Shown: positions 35,108 through 46,184 of the stretch, piece after piece
Numbering within the stretch: position 1 is the stretch's first letter
Layout: every line of letters starts with the position of its first letter
Made by a program: the position numbers and the translations under genes
Notes under the pieces: generated by a model
Databases searched by the model: none
What the model saw: only the letters and a program-made list of their open reading frames with translations
Told to the model about the DNA's origin: nothing
Assembly (NCBI GenBank): GCA_003254905.1
Contig: QANU01110956.1
Coordinates: 545,668 to 609,667, forward strand
Reading direction: 5' to 3'
Source of the DNA: Nissolia schottii
Lineage: Eukaryota > Streptophyta > Magnoliopsida > Fabales > Fabaceae
DNA: 64,000 nucleotides

Positions 35108-36829
35108 TGAAGCTCTCTCTCTATCTCTCTATCTATTTGGTTTCTTCTTTTTTGCTTTGCTAGGAAGTGATAATTGTAGCATCGAGATTGGTTGCTTGAA
35201 GAGGTAATGTTAAGAGCTTTTGCGGTTATCCCAATCCATTGTTTCAGCAAGAAGCAACATACAAATTCTTTTTTGGTCAGCTTTTCTTTCTTTTTTCTTT
35301 TCTTTTTTATTATCAAAATTATCGGTACCTAATGTTCATTACACTATACATAATTTAACTCGAGCCAGGTCAACTTGTTATAAGAATACAACTCTTCCAA
35401 ATCTAGTTTTTTTTTATCATTCAATATACGGCATTAATTAAGGAGAATAAATATTAAATCACTTGAAATAATTATACGTTATTTTCTTTTTTTCTTCTTC
35501 TATGGTGCCCGTTGGTATTGACAAAGAAAAAACAATATGGATTCCTAAGAACGGATCTTTAACTTTCCTAATATAGAAGCAAACGTCATCAGCTTTTGCA
35601 AGTTCAAAATAAATTTGTAGAAATTTGCTAGTGATTTTTTTTTTTTAAGGGTTACATAATTTTCTAGTGATTTTGTGTCTCTCTCCTCTGATTTGTGGTA
35701 GGTTTGCTAGTAGGACCTTAGAAAGAATGTTATTTGATTAATCCCACTTTGTTAATAATCACGTTGTCAACATTCTTTATTCTTTTCTTCAATAATGCCA
35801 AATTCCTTTTGGACCCTTATCCATATTTTATTGTTGAAAATAAACAATTGAAAATAATAGAAAAATAAGAGTGGAGAAGAGGGACATAAAGCGATCTCAG
35901 AATTTATGCATTCTACACGACTCACGAGTCATGACAAATTTATGTTAGTATCAGAGGGTAGCGATTATGAATAAATGAATAAATGAATAAATAAATAAAT
36001 AAATAGGGTCCTTATCCAACATATTGGTATATCGAATCTAATAGCTTTTGTTTTCGTCGTTATTACGCAAATTATCTTTAGGGATGTGCTCCTCATGCTT
36101 TTCATTTGTGCATTTTTCGAACAATTGGACTTTATATTCATCTGAAAAAAAAAAGACTTTATGTTATATGGCTCTCGCCACATTCTTTTGACCCCTGTTT
36201 AGCACTTTCTCCCACACAGTTTCAATTTATCTGGATATTTTTTAATTTTTAATTAATTCATTGGACTCATGGGACAAGCTTTTCTTTCTTTCAAATTTAA
36301 AACTGATTATTTTTTATTTAAAAAACATGATTGTGCATTTTTCTTTTATATATATATATATATTTCTCTTTAATCTTGCTTTCCTTTTTTATGTTTATTA
36401 TTCCACAATTTTTCTTTGCAATTCCAGCCTTTTCTTCCCGAGCAGGTGTTATGTGATTGTGTTCATTTTTAAACTTAACACACGATTCGCAATATTTGAA
36501 AAATTATAAGATTTGAAGTGTAGCCCTACTGAACATTAATTTGAATTATGTAAGTTTTGGAAGGGGGTGATATATGATTATTGTTTTTTCATTTTTTTTA
36601 AGTTTATTTTTTTGGTTTAAAAGACCAAATCTTGATTAATATAATTTTTTTTATAGCTTATACCCTTTTAATTTATTTTTTTAAAAAAACTTCTTTTTAT
36701 TCAAAATGTTCTTTTTTTTTTTCTGTAGCCTAACGGTTTTTTAATTAAAAACTGATTTTTTAGATAAAAATCTCATTTTTTTTGTCCGAACACATGTACG
36801 ACGTAGAATTTAGGATCGATAACATATCT
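35108..36829. other. AT-rich spacer upstream of the armadillo gene
   Basis: The first few hundred bases upstream of 35107 are the presumed promoter; the leader has a CT-rich run (35120-35145, as a plus-strand CTCTCTATC word). No other gene is supported. Confidence 0.5.
35969..36006. repeat. (ATAA/ATGA)n tetranucleotide repeat
   Basis: Nine or more tandem tetranucleotides (AATG then AATA type). Confidence 0.85.
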
Positions 36830-37250
36830 TTAACATAGCGTGGCACACCCAAAGGTAGGCCTTAGGCCCAATTAGGAGTTAAATAGTTAGTTAAGCCCAT
36901 TAGTTACTTGATTAGAATATAAATGAGAGCATTCTCTCATTGTAAATGATATTAATGAATAATCAATTGGTGCATTTAAGGAATTCTATTGGAATTTAGG
37001 AATTGGACTTGAATACAACTCTATCACCCCTTTCATAGTGTAAACAAGCTAGGATTTGTCTCGCTAAGCAGCTCCGAGCATCAGGACTGGAGGTACTCCG
37101 AGCTTCTTAGAAAATGTTCATGTCCCCATATTCAAACGTGGGGGGTGATGGTTATGAGGACCTTATCCGCCTTCTCAGATCACCTGCACTTATTAGCTTG
37201 GCCGATTGACCCTTAACGTTTGATCTACGTACCTTGTTCTTGGCCCGATA
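36830..37250 (+). mobile_element. Possible LTR-retrotransposon fossil fragment
   Basis: The segment has features seen in plant LTRs: a TATAAAT-like box at about 36918, sequence with poly-A-signal character just after it, and a G-rich tract near 37139. No coding part of a retroelement is visible and no paired LTR was found, so it would be a decayed solo LTR or fragment. Family cannot be assigned. Confidence 0.25.
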
Positions 37251-37420
37251 ATATTAAATTAGTATAAATGTTAATACACATTTTTTATAGTCAAGATTAA
37301 TTTTAACTAATTATACATAATAATATACTTTAGACAAAACAAAAAGATTATAATGTCACAAAGATGAGTTGTTCAAGGGAAAGGAAGCAAGATATACTTA
37401 TATAGATACAAAAACAAAAA

Positions 37421-37639
37421 TGTTACATGTACACCCAATTTTATACACCCATACATACACCATTAATAATGCACAAACTTTATTCTCATGAGTGCACAAG
37501 CATTATAAACTTATAGATGATATTCTCAATTATACTTAATTAAGTGAACAAACATTACAAACATTAAAACAAACACAAACTTTATGTATATAATTATAGA
37601 GTGTATGTATGATGTATATTTTTTAGTGTACATGTAACA
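37421..37639. mobile_element. MITE with TGTTACATGTACAC ends
   Basis: The 219-bp element has perfect 14-bp inverted ends (37421-37434 and 37626-37639). Behind the left end lies CATACATACACC, which recurs behind the left end of the element at 54271. No ORF; no clear target duplication. It lies about 230 bases upstream of the AI-2E-like gene, so in its promoter. Confidence 0.65.
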
Positions 37640-37869
37640 GGACTCCATATAAAAATATAAAAATATAAACGAGTGAAATCCAGTATTTGTTGATTTGTAG
37701 TGAACACACACACACACCCTCCTTTCTATGAATAACATGCATGATAAACGGAGGAAGAAGCAGAGAAACTCTCGGATCATCTGACTACTAACTCAACCTC
37801 ACGTACGTATAAATTAACTACCTACAACACCATCCAATAACAACAACAACCTAGCTACACAAACTCAAC

Positions 37870-40254
37870 ATGCATGGCGACGCCGCCGCCAGCACCGAGG
37901 ACCCTCCCCGCAATCGCCATCGGCGGCGTCGCCGCAGCCGCCGTGGGAAAAGAATAAGCCCTCTCCTTAGCGATCCTTACATCCGCATGGCAACGTACGT
38001 GTCGATGGCCCATGCAGGGCTGGCCCTGTCCATAGCCCTCCTCTACGGCGTGGCCAAGCTCCTCCAGAACTACTGGCGGCCCATCCAGTGGGCCATCCTC
38101 TGCTCCATCCCTCTCCGGGAGCTCCACAGCGCCGTGGTGGCCCTCTGCTCCCACTCCCTCACGCTCTCCCTCCCTCTCTCCTTCCTCCACTCCTCCCTCC
38201 TCGACTCCCAGCACGCCTTCCTCACCCTCCTCCGCTACCCCAACAACAACAGCACCAACAGACGCGTGGGCTTCAACAAGCTCGTCCAATGGCTCATCTC
38301 CTTCGCCCTCTTCGTCCTCCTCCACGAGCGGATCGGCCTCTTCTCCATCCCCACCTTCGTCGTCCCTTGCTTCCTCGCTTACACCACCGACGCCGCCACC
38401 GCCACCGTCAAAAAACTCTCCTCCATTTCTTCTAGCAAGTTCATGAATACTAGTAGTATCAATGATCACGGTGAGAACCGTACAAACTCCTTCGTTGGCA
38501 AGTGGCTGAGATCCGTTATGCTGAGCGGTCTCAAGTCGACGGTCGGGATGGGCCTGATCGTGTTCATGATCGCGGGATCCCTTTTGGGGATGGTTTTCTT
38601 CTCCTACAAGATCGGCGTGGAAGGGAAGGACGCAGTGGTGTCGCTGAAGGCGCATCTGGATGAGAGCAACTACGCGGAGAGGATCGGCGTTCAGAAATGG
38701 ATGAGCGATAACCGCATACCGGAGCTGATCGATTCCTACGCCAACAAGCTGTTTGAAACAATGTCGCACAACATCGACTCCTTAGCCGTCTATTACAACG
38801 TCACGGAGATCGCCGACGGAATGAGGTCATTATTTCTCCTTACTCCTTCCTCTCAAAACTACTCTGTCGACGTTTCTTCTTCTTCTTCTTCCACCGTCCC
38901 GTTGAAGGAGAAGCTTCACGACATCAAATCCAAGATGAGGGAAGGAGACTGGAAACTCATCTACATGGGCGTTACTGGCTTGTTATGGGAACTTGCTGTG
39001 TCACTAATCAAGGATCTAGAAAAGATCAAAGGCTTTTTGTTGCAGGTTTTATTTTATTTTAATTAATTGTTCAACATGGATATATATGGATGGTCTTCAT
39101 ATTATTATTATTATTATACAAAATTAAAAGATTCTCAACACTTGTCCTTCTTCTTTCTTTAGAGTGTCGACGTGTCAAAACGGCTGTTGGCAAGTAGCAC
39201 TGTGGTGTTATCCGGCGGCGTAAACGTCCTCTTCTTCATGGTTTTCTCCATTGTCTCCGGCGCGGCGGGCCTGCTCAACTTCATCTCCGAGCTCATGGTC
39301 TTCTTATGGCTACTATACTACCTGATCACCTCCGAATCCGGCGGCGTCATGGACCAAGTTCTGGAGATGGTTCCGATCTCGAAATCCACGAGGGTCCGCT
39401 GCGCACAGGTGCTCGATCAGGCCGTTACGAGCGTCCTGTTGGCCGCGGCAAAGGTGGCGTTCTTCCAGGGGTTCCTGACGTACCTCTTGTTCAGATTCTA
39501 TCGAATTCATTTCCTTTACATGTCGACGTTTCTGGCGCTGGTGAGCGCCGTGGTGCCTATCACGCCGTCTCTGCTGTCGTCGGTACCGGCGGCGGCCCAG
39601 CTGGGGATGGAGGCGAGGTACGTGGAAGCGGTTTTGCTGACGGTGGTTCATCAGGTGCTGTTGGAGTATGGGACGATTGCTATCCAGGATGAGATACCCG
39701 GACAGAATGCTTACTTGACTGGCCTTAGCATCCTTGGTGGGATTGCTCTTTTTCCCTATGCTTTGGAAGTAAGTAATCTTCTTTTTCCCCTCTCTCTCTC
39801 TCTCTCTCTCTTCTACTAGTGCTCTCATTTTTATAATCATTTCATTTATGTATGCCAGATATAGATACATATATATATTATTAATAAGATTTTAATAATA
39901 TTTACCCCCCCTTAAATAAAACACATCATGTAAACAATTAGCATTTTGGGTATATATACAATAGAATTTGAAAAGAAATTTAGCACTAGCTAGCCGCCTG
40001 CAAACAATGCATGAAATTCATGTAAATGGAATCGTGTGCTTTGGAATCACTTCTATTCCTCCAATATATTGATCTTGAATGTTGTCATCCCTTTTTTTTT
40101 TTTTTTTCCTGTTTAGGCAAACTAATTGTGGAATCGTTTCTTGTGCATGCAACAGGGAGCAATTATGGGTCCTTTGTTGATGACAGTGATGATTGCTTTG
40201 AAAAACCTATATGTGGAGTTTGTCCTTGGTAGCACACATGGATCCACTTCATGA
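37870..40254 (+). CDS. AI-2E/TMEM245-like multi-pass membrane protein
   Basis: Three exons, 37870-39045, 39163-39768 and 40156-40254, join in phase to 626 residues, close to the about 650 of the Arabidopsis At5g55960 protein. A basic Arg/His-rich cytosolic N-terminus (1-35) is followed by about seven or eight hydrophobic segments: two between 40 and 85, one near 140-160, one near 225-245, and a C-terminal bundle after 405. The C-terminal part carries the AI-2E transporter signature, with [13 protein letters not shown], then [33 protein letters not shown] across the last exon border (given here in two parts: [14 protein letters not shown] and [13 protein letters not shown]). A soluble region with Ser-rich linker lies between 245 and 400. 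Bacterial relatives export autoinducer-2 or act as Na+/H+ antiporters; the plant substrate is unknown. The first exon is strikingly GC-rich for this window. Confidence 0.92.
39790..39812. repeat. (CT)n run in intron 2 of the AI-2E-like gene
   Basis: Short CT dinucleotide repeat just after the donor site of exon 2. Confidence 0.85.
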
Positions 40255-41002
40255 TATTAGAGGAGGGCTTTTGGTTTGTATAGGGTTTCTATTCCCTCTC
40301 CTCTTCTTTTGTTTTGTTTGTTTTTCTCTTCTTTCTATTTTCCCTTTTTAAACGATTTTAGTCATCATAATGAAAATATATATGAATTATATTTATCCAC
40401 TTGTTCGCATTTGTTCTCTATTAATCATAGTTTAGTTTTCAGTTAAGAATCATTAGAATTGATTATTACTTGTAAAAATTATTTTATTTTTTATTTTGTT
40501 TTATTTTATTTTATTTTAGGCTTGGTCTAGAATTGACTATAGCACAACGTAACACTTTCCAAACATTCTAATGGTATTTCAAGCCATCATAGATCGGATA
40601 GATTAATGACCGCAAAAAGGTTGAGGTACAATGATGCCGGATGACTAAAGATAAAAGCAATTACAACTATGATAGAATTTAACTATATTCATTTTATTTT
40701 GGAGGTGAATTTAGCCATGTTCATTGGCTTATCAAAATGAATAAGGTGGTAAAATTAAGAGTCCAACAAAAATATTTTGTTTTTGACAAAATATTTAATA
40801 GAATTATAATTATCTACCATAACCCGTGTCCCTATAAGCATCGAATAAATCACAATTTATCATGATAATATAATTATTTAAATAGAAGAGGTTTATATAT
40901 TTTCCTAGTTTTCTTCACAAGACACAAGACACAAGACACAAGACAAAATATTTTGTAGGAGACTTGCTATATTTGATATTGAAATTCTTCCTTTAAATTC
41001 CT
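40255..41002. other. Spacer between AI-2E-like gene and CYP96 remnant
   Basis: Presumed 3' UTR followed by AT-rich sequence. A tandem 7-base repeat CACAAGA (four copies) lies at about 40917-40945. No gene. Confidence 0.6.
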
Positions 41003-41162
41003 CTTCTTGTTATCTTAACCTTCAAACCATGCTTCATAAGAAGAACAATAGCATGGCTCATGGTTACACGATGACTTTCCACCACTTTTACTTGATAATT
41101 GCGCAAAATAGCACTTGCCACTATCCTCATTTGAATGAAAGACGAGTCTTTTCCCAAACAGA
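41003..41162 (-). pseudogene. CYP96 3'-terminal fragment
   Basis: Minus-strand sequence encodes only the last 50 or so residues of a CYP96 P450, from just after the heme-binding loop (SFIQMRIVASAILRNYQV) to the phrase LLMKHGLKVKIT and the stop. It aligns with the ends of the full copies at 43114 and 49870 but is clearly diverged from both. Upstream of 41162 the homology stops abruptly where Mutator-like sequence begins, so the first 450 residues including I-helix and heme Cys are gone. It shows that the cluster once had at least three members. Confidence 0.8.
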
Positions 41163-42078
41163 TGCGTTTTTTATTATAATACCCTTGTTACTCAAACAAA
41201 TTACTAAAATGCTTCCATTTCAAAACATATTAGAGGAATACACTTGTTTTAATTAGCATGACACTCGTGGTCACGTGACGAGGTCACGTCAGATTCACCA
41301 ATCCGTTAGGTGAAGCCAAGTAAGATTCACCAATGCGGTAGGGGAATCCCTATACAATTCGCCAACCCGCTTGGTGAATCACCCCCCAAATTTGCCAATG
41401 TGGGCACCACATGTGCACTATATTCACCAACCAGTTTGGCGAATTCAATACAAATTTGCTAACCGATTTGGTGAATTTTCCCTCAGCCCCCTATATAGCA
41501 ACCCCACCACCCCCAAACCCCTTCATCCATTCTCATTTTCTAAAAATCCATTCTCTTTCTATAAATTCATTCTCTCTTTAAAATCCTAATTCCCCCAGCT
41601 CTTGGATTGCTAAAGGCTAGGAGTAGATGATAGCTGATTCAATTTGTTAGGCAAACTTGTAAGTTTTAATTTATTAAAATTTATAATTTAACTAGTATGT
41701 GTGAATTACATAAATTTCTATAAATGTAATCTTTAAATTGATTATATAAATATTGTCTATATTAGTTTGCTAAGCAATTTATGATAGATTGATGCATAAA
41801 GTAGTATAGTATTATATGTTGTCTACATTAGTAGTAATTTATGATAGATTGATGCATAGAGTAATATAGTATAATATATTTAGTAGTATTGTATAAATGT
41901 TGTTTATATTCGTTTGTTAAGCAATGTATGTTTGACATAGAATGTGTTCTATACAGAATTAGAAAATGAAGAAATCTCTTATTGTGCTCATTTATTCTAA
42001 TGGAAGAATGTCTGAAAGTGAACATGAGTTTATGTATGACGGTCTTAATCCGACATCTATGATCATTAATTTTTAACA
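41163..42078 (+). mobile_element. 5' fragment of a Mutator-like transposon with palindrome array
   Basis: In order: an array of about five GATTCACCAA/TTGGCGAATTC-type short palindromes (41285-41480), a TATATAG box at 41491, a C-rich leader, an AT-rich presumed intron with a duplicated 45-base segment (41770-41870), and an open frame at 41966-42076 reading MKKSLIVLIYSNGRMSESEH. That peptide resembles the N-terminal start of plant MuDR-like proteins, where a VxIYYNGxI phrase followed by an acidic stretch is common. The frame stops after 36 codons and no transposase core follows, so the copy is truncated. Its left edge coincides with the break of the CYP96 fragment. Confidence 0.45.
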
Positions 42079-42079
42079 T

Positions 42080-43113
42080 GACAGTTAAATGTGATTTTTC
42101 ACCATTAATTTTTTATTACTTATGTCATATATATAAGTATCACCTCTTCAATTAATAATAAAAGATCACATATAACTTTGTCGTATGAAAAATTTATTTA
42201 GGAGGATCATTTTTTTTTCCCGATATTTCTAATACACTTTAGCCTCCATCCAGGATGTTAAATCTGTTGATCCAATGTGTCCAAATAGGATTAGAAAATT
42301 CACAAGAGAAAGTCATTTTCAACCAGAACCACCCGTCTTGTTGTTGCCACTTCGTTCCAAATTTGTTTAATGTGCCTTGTGTCATTATCAAGTTAGTTTT
42401 TGCACTATATCGTGTACACTTTGATTTTAGGAAACTTGATGACAACCTTTTCATTGTTAGCTCATTATCGATACCTGTCGTATCAATTGAATTTATTAAC
42501 CATATATGTGACATTAAAGCTACAAATTGCCAGTTAAACCAATCAAGTTAGGTTTCCAAAAGAAAATGACCAATCAAGTTAAGGTAGAGCCATCAATCAT
42601 ATCATATGACGATGAAGATAACAAAGCATACGATAGTGGAATAAGACGCATGCCATGCATGTAAGTTTCATTGAGTGCTCAAGACAAAGACTTCGCACAA
42701 GGCACAAGTTGCTTTGTAAATAAATAAAATAAAATAATTATTAGAATTTTAATAGAATTAATTAAATTTAAGATAATTATTATACAATAAAGTGATAAAA
42801 ATAATTAGTTAAACTATAAAATTTTTTGGTTTTGTGTGAAGTCAATAGAAAAGACATCAAACATGTTTTATTCAACAGAAAATATAAATATATAATTAAA
42901 ATTTGTTGCTATGTAGAACATTCTTAAGAAGAATAACTCAGTCCCTTACACATTTTATTACATGATAAATTAATAATACAGTTGTTTAAATGAAACGAGA
43001 GATTTATTTTCTTTGTTTTCTTCACAGCCCTCAAGTCATCTAATGCACACGTATACACATGGACATAATAGTTTCTACAACTCTTTCATAATGGAAATTA
43101 AAAATCATCCGTA
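42080..43113. other. Spacer and 3' flank of CYP96 copy A
   Basis: Holds unassigned AT-rich DNA; 42800-43113 aligns, with many differences, to 49550-49869 downstream of copy B, so it belongs to the duplicated CYP96 unit. Open frames on both strands at 42239-42551 have no family character. Confidence 0.6.
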
Positions 43114-44643
43114 TCAAACTTGTCTTTTTGTTATCCTAACCTTCAAACCATGCTTCATGAGAAGTACAATCGAAAGACTAGGGATGATTGGATGACCTTC
43201 CACCACTTGTACACGATAGTTGCGCAAAATAGCAGTTGCCACCATCTTCATTTGAATGAAAGACAAATCCTTTCCCAAACAAGTCCTAGGTCCTGCATTA
43301 AAACTAATGAACTTATAAGATGGTACATAAACAATTCTTCCTTTTTCGGAGATCCATCTCTCTGGCTTGAATTCCAAGCAATCATTTCCCCATATTTCTT
43401 CAAATCTTCCCATGGAATATAAACACAATAGAATCATTGTATTTTGATTAACATGATGACCACTGGGAAGGACGTCAGATTTGACCGGTTGCTTCCGCTC
43501 AAGAGGTATGGGAGGATAGAGCCTCAGCGCTTCACACAGAGCTCCGTGTAGATAAACTAGCTTTGTCACCTCCTCCATGCCTAAAACCCCATGCTTCTCT
43601 CCATTATTGGCTCCAAACTTGAGTTGGATCTCGTGAAGAATCTTGGCTTCCACCGATGGGTTGGTGGCAACAAGCCAGAAGAACCAAGTAAGAGCTGAAG
43701 TGATGGTGTCTCTGCCGGCAACAAAGAGGTTGAAAGCCGAGTCCCTCAGAAACTTGTCATCGTCTAATTCTTCTCTCATCAAAGCAGTAAGCAGATCAAC
43801 ATGATGATGATGATGATGAGCATCCTCATCAACCATTTCTAATTCAGCCTTGAGCTGTTCCCGCTTCGATGCTATGCACGAATATATGAATTGGTCAAAT
43901 ATTTTGCACGCTTCCATCATCTTCTTCTCCTGACCAATTCGGAGCAATCTCTGAACCTTCCAAACAATCCTCGGCACCGTGTGGCGGTAGAATATGGACT
44001 CCTCCGCTTCATTGAAAGCCTTCTCGCATTCAATTTCAGGGAAGTCAATGGAAAGACAGTTAGGATCATATCCTAAAACAATGGAACATATGTTGTCAAA
44101 AGTGAACCGATTGAAGACATCTTGCAGATCCACCTCGTTAACCCCTTGTTGTCCAACATGTTCCAATGCCGGCAGCAAGCTGCTCTCCACCTTGTTATGA
44201 ATTGTTCTCTCCAGAAACATCTCGAACCTTCTATTCTTGAACATGGAGTGGAGCAGAGTCCTGTTGTACTTCCACGTCTCCGAGTCCGCCGTGAAGATCC
44301 CTTCCCCGAAAGCATCGAAGATCTCTCGAAACTCGTCGCCCTTCACGTAGTTGTCGAAGCTCTTGCTCATCATGTGGTGCACGTTCATGGGGTCGCTCGT
44401 GATCATGTAGTTCATTTTCGTGAACCAAGGCCCCATGAACTCACCGGTGTTCCCTTTTTCCTTCAAAACATCGGTTATGAAATCATGGATCCGCCACAAG
44501 TTCCATAGGAGTTGTGGCAACATCCCAACGATGGGCCAATCTGCAAGGAGGGGGCTCTTGCAACATAGCCTCCTAACGAAGGAGTATAGGAAGCAAATTA
44601 GGAGTGACGATGCAATTATTGCTACATAGCCAGGCATGGCCAT
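43114..44643 (-). CDS. CYP96A: Cytochrome P450 CYP96A-like, copy A
   Basis: Single exon, 509 residues, full length for the family. CYP96A enzymes are ER-anchored monooxygenases of the CYP86 clan; the best known (MAH1/CYP96A15) hydroxylates wax alkanes mid-chain. Features in order are an N-terminal membrane anchor (YVAIIASSLLICFLYSFV), the WPIVGMLP hinge, the I-helix oxygen-binding motif AGRDTIT near 310, the K-helix ExxR in EALR, PERW, and the heme loop FNAGPRTCLG with Cys near 455. A six-His run (from an ATG-repeat on the plus strand) precedes the I-helix. A TATATAT box lies at 44729-44735. Residues 26-384 are almost identical to copy B, while the ends are diverged. All catalytic motifs are intact. 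Substrate is inferred from family only. Confidence 0.95.
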   Translation of the reverse strand: MAMPGYVAIIASSLLICFLYSFVRRLCCKSPLLADWPIVGMLPQLLWNLWRIHDFITDVLKEKGNTGEFMGPWFTKMNYMITSDPMNVHHMMSKSFDNYVKGDEFREIFDAFGEGIFTADSETWKYNRTLLHSMFKNRRFEMFLERTIHNKVESSLLPALEHVGQQGVNEVDLQDVFNRFTFDNICSIVLGYDPNCLSIDFPEIECEKAFNEAEESIFYRHTVPRIVWKVQRLLRIGQEKKMMEACKIFDQFIYSCIASKREQLKAELEMVDEDAHHHHHHVDLLTALMREELDDDKFLRDSAFNLFVAGRDTITSALTWFFWLVATNPSVEAKILHEIQLKFGANNGEKHGVLGMEEVTKLVYLHGALCEALRLYPPIPLERKQPVKSDVLPSGHHVNQNTMILLCLYSMGRFEEIWGNDCLEFKPERWISEKGRIVYVPSYKFISFNAGPRTCLGKDLSFIQMKMVATAILRNYRVQVVEGHPIIPSLSIVLLMKHGLKVRITKRQV

Positions 44644-44900
44644 AGTAAAATAATTAACAAAAGAGTTCGTCGTTTGCTATGTACGTACGTATATGAGATG
44701 ACTTTAGAGGTGGCTGGTGCATCACTACATATATAGAACATGTGTTGCATGTGTTACACGGACACATTTGACATCCAGCATCGTGTTAACTCATACACTA
44801 GTCATCATTGGGTAAGATCTCAATAGGCTTATCTAATGATAGATAATATATGTGTAGGTAAAATGTTCCATAATAAATGAATACAAATAATATTTTTTAT
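44644..44900 (-). promoter_or_regulatory. Proximal promoter of CYP96 copy A
   Basis: A TATATAT element at 44729-44735 lies about 90 bases upstream of the ATG. Further upstream the promoter is interrupted by retroelement fossils, so any distal elements are displaced to beyond 47200. Confidence 0.55.
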
Positions 44901-45029
44901 TAAATATACCGTATAAAATGATATTTTTTTTTTGAGACAGGATACTTCATATTTTTTGGTACTAACACATGGGATTACCATGTTACAAAAAAGAAAAACA
45001 CAAAAATAATATTGTTGATATAAATTAAT

Positions 45030-46180
45030 GTATTGGACCTGGGAGTAGCCAGTGTCGTTGCTGTTGCCGTAGCAACCACAACTTCTCTCTCCCTCCACAC
45101 GCAAGTCGCGATGGCAGGCACGCTTATGTTGTTTCCCTCGTCGGATGCCATTGGCGAGGCGCCGTCGATGCTCCTAGTAGCACCACCCTCCTTCGCAGTG
45201 TCCTCCTTGCCAGTCGTCGTGCGTGCATGTCGCCGTTGTCGCCGCAGCGTGTTCAACGTCGTTGCCATCCACTTGGCCCAGCACTGCCTCTATTTCCGTC
45301 TTGTCCCCTACCTCCCTTGTTGGCGGTGTCGGTGCTAGAGCTCGTATGGACACCACGGTTTCCCTCTCCCTCCACACGCATCTTGCGACGTCAGGCAACC
45401 TTACGCGGTTTCCCATGCTGATCGCCGTAGCCGTCGCCGAGGCACCCTCTTCTGGTGAAATCCCTTCCTTCGCCACCTTCAAATCTGGTGGCTCCGGTGG
45501 TCGTTTCTGCAGTGCCTCTGCGGGACGAGCTGCGGATGGATTTGGATGAGGAAATTTCAAATTCGGTTCAAGTAAGTGTAGTTTTACCTCTTTTGCTGCT
45601 TGAATTTCTGAAATCCCATCTACTGCTACTTGAACTGTTGGAGTTGTGAGCTTCGATTCTACCATGTGTGATTTCTGTTTCTGGTGTTGAATTTCTGCAT
45701 CTGAATTTTCTGATTCTTGATCTGTGTCTGCATTTGCTTGCCTTTGTGCTTCTGATTTGGTAGATCTATGAGTGAGGTGCTCTGTAATTCTGATTACAAT
45801 TGTGCTATTGTTTCTTCCCAATCAATTTCCCACTCTGAAACTTTAGTTTGAGCAACTTCTGGCAAAATTGATTGAAAGTCTGATTGGTAACAGTACAGGA
45901 ACGCTACCTCGAAGGTCATCCAATCTGTCGTCGGATTGCGCCTCCTCCACAGCTTGAACCATGTGCGAACTCGACCGGTCAATCCTCCTTCTACCTCCAG
46001 CAATCGCTACAAGTCCGACGTTCCTTTGGCGTTCCAAAACTGCGATGCATAAAGGATCCACCAGTAGCCGTGCTCACCATTGAACACCGGTAGATCGGCA
46101 CAAAGCGGAATATGGCTTGAGCTCTCCAAACCAATCACCATGGGAAGCGGTAACCATCGGCATGGTGTTCAATGAAAGCA
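45030..46180 (-). mobile_element. Ty3-type retrotransposon gag fossil
   Basis: Minus-strand sequence resembles the gag region of a Ty3/Gypsy element: a short LPVFNGEHGYWW-like start, then a WFKLWRRRNPTTDWMTFE block, followed by a proline- and glutamine-rich stretch (frame 45174-45821). No protease, reverse transcriptase or integrase is present. It is broken and partial, with several interruptions, and appears old. It is oriented opposite to the Tat-type LTR on its right, so two different insertions meet near 46182. The segment is GC-rich against its surroundings. Confidence 0.55.
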
Positions 46181-46181
46181 C

Positions 46182-46182
46182 N
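46182..46182. other. Single ambiguous base N
   Basis: One N falls exactly where the minus-strand gag fossil meets the Tat fragment, so this join may be a consensus or assembly problem. Confidence 0.95.
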
Positions 46183-46184
46183 AG

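Noticed and set aside
35969-36006. CRISPR-like or centromeric repeat
   Set aside because: Simple tetranucleotide microsatellite; no spacers.
37855-38769. 304-codon minus-strand frame in the AI-2E-like gene
   Set aside because: Product is E/G/V-rich low complexity caused by the high GC of the plus-strand exon; the plus-strand frame has membrane segments and the family signature.
42239-42551. Overlapping 91- and 98-codon frames on opposite strands
   Set aside because: Neither shows a domain, splice context or repeat relation.
44122-44508. Plus-strand frames repeated identically in both CYP96 genes
   Set aside because: Identity only reflects the homogenised P450 sequence; no promoter or motif.
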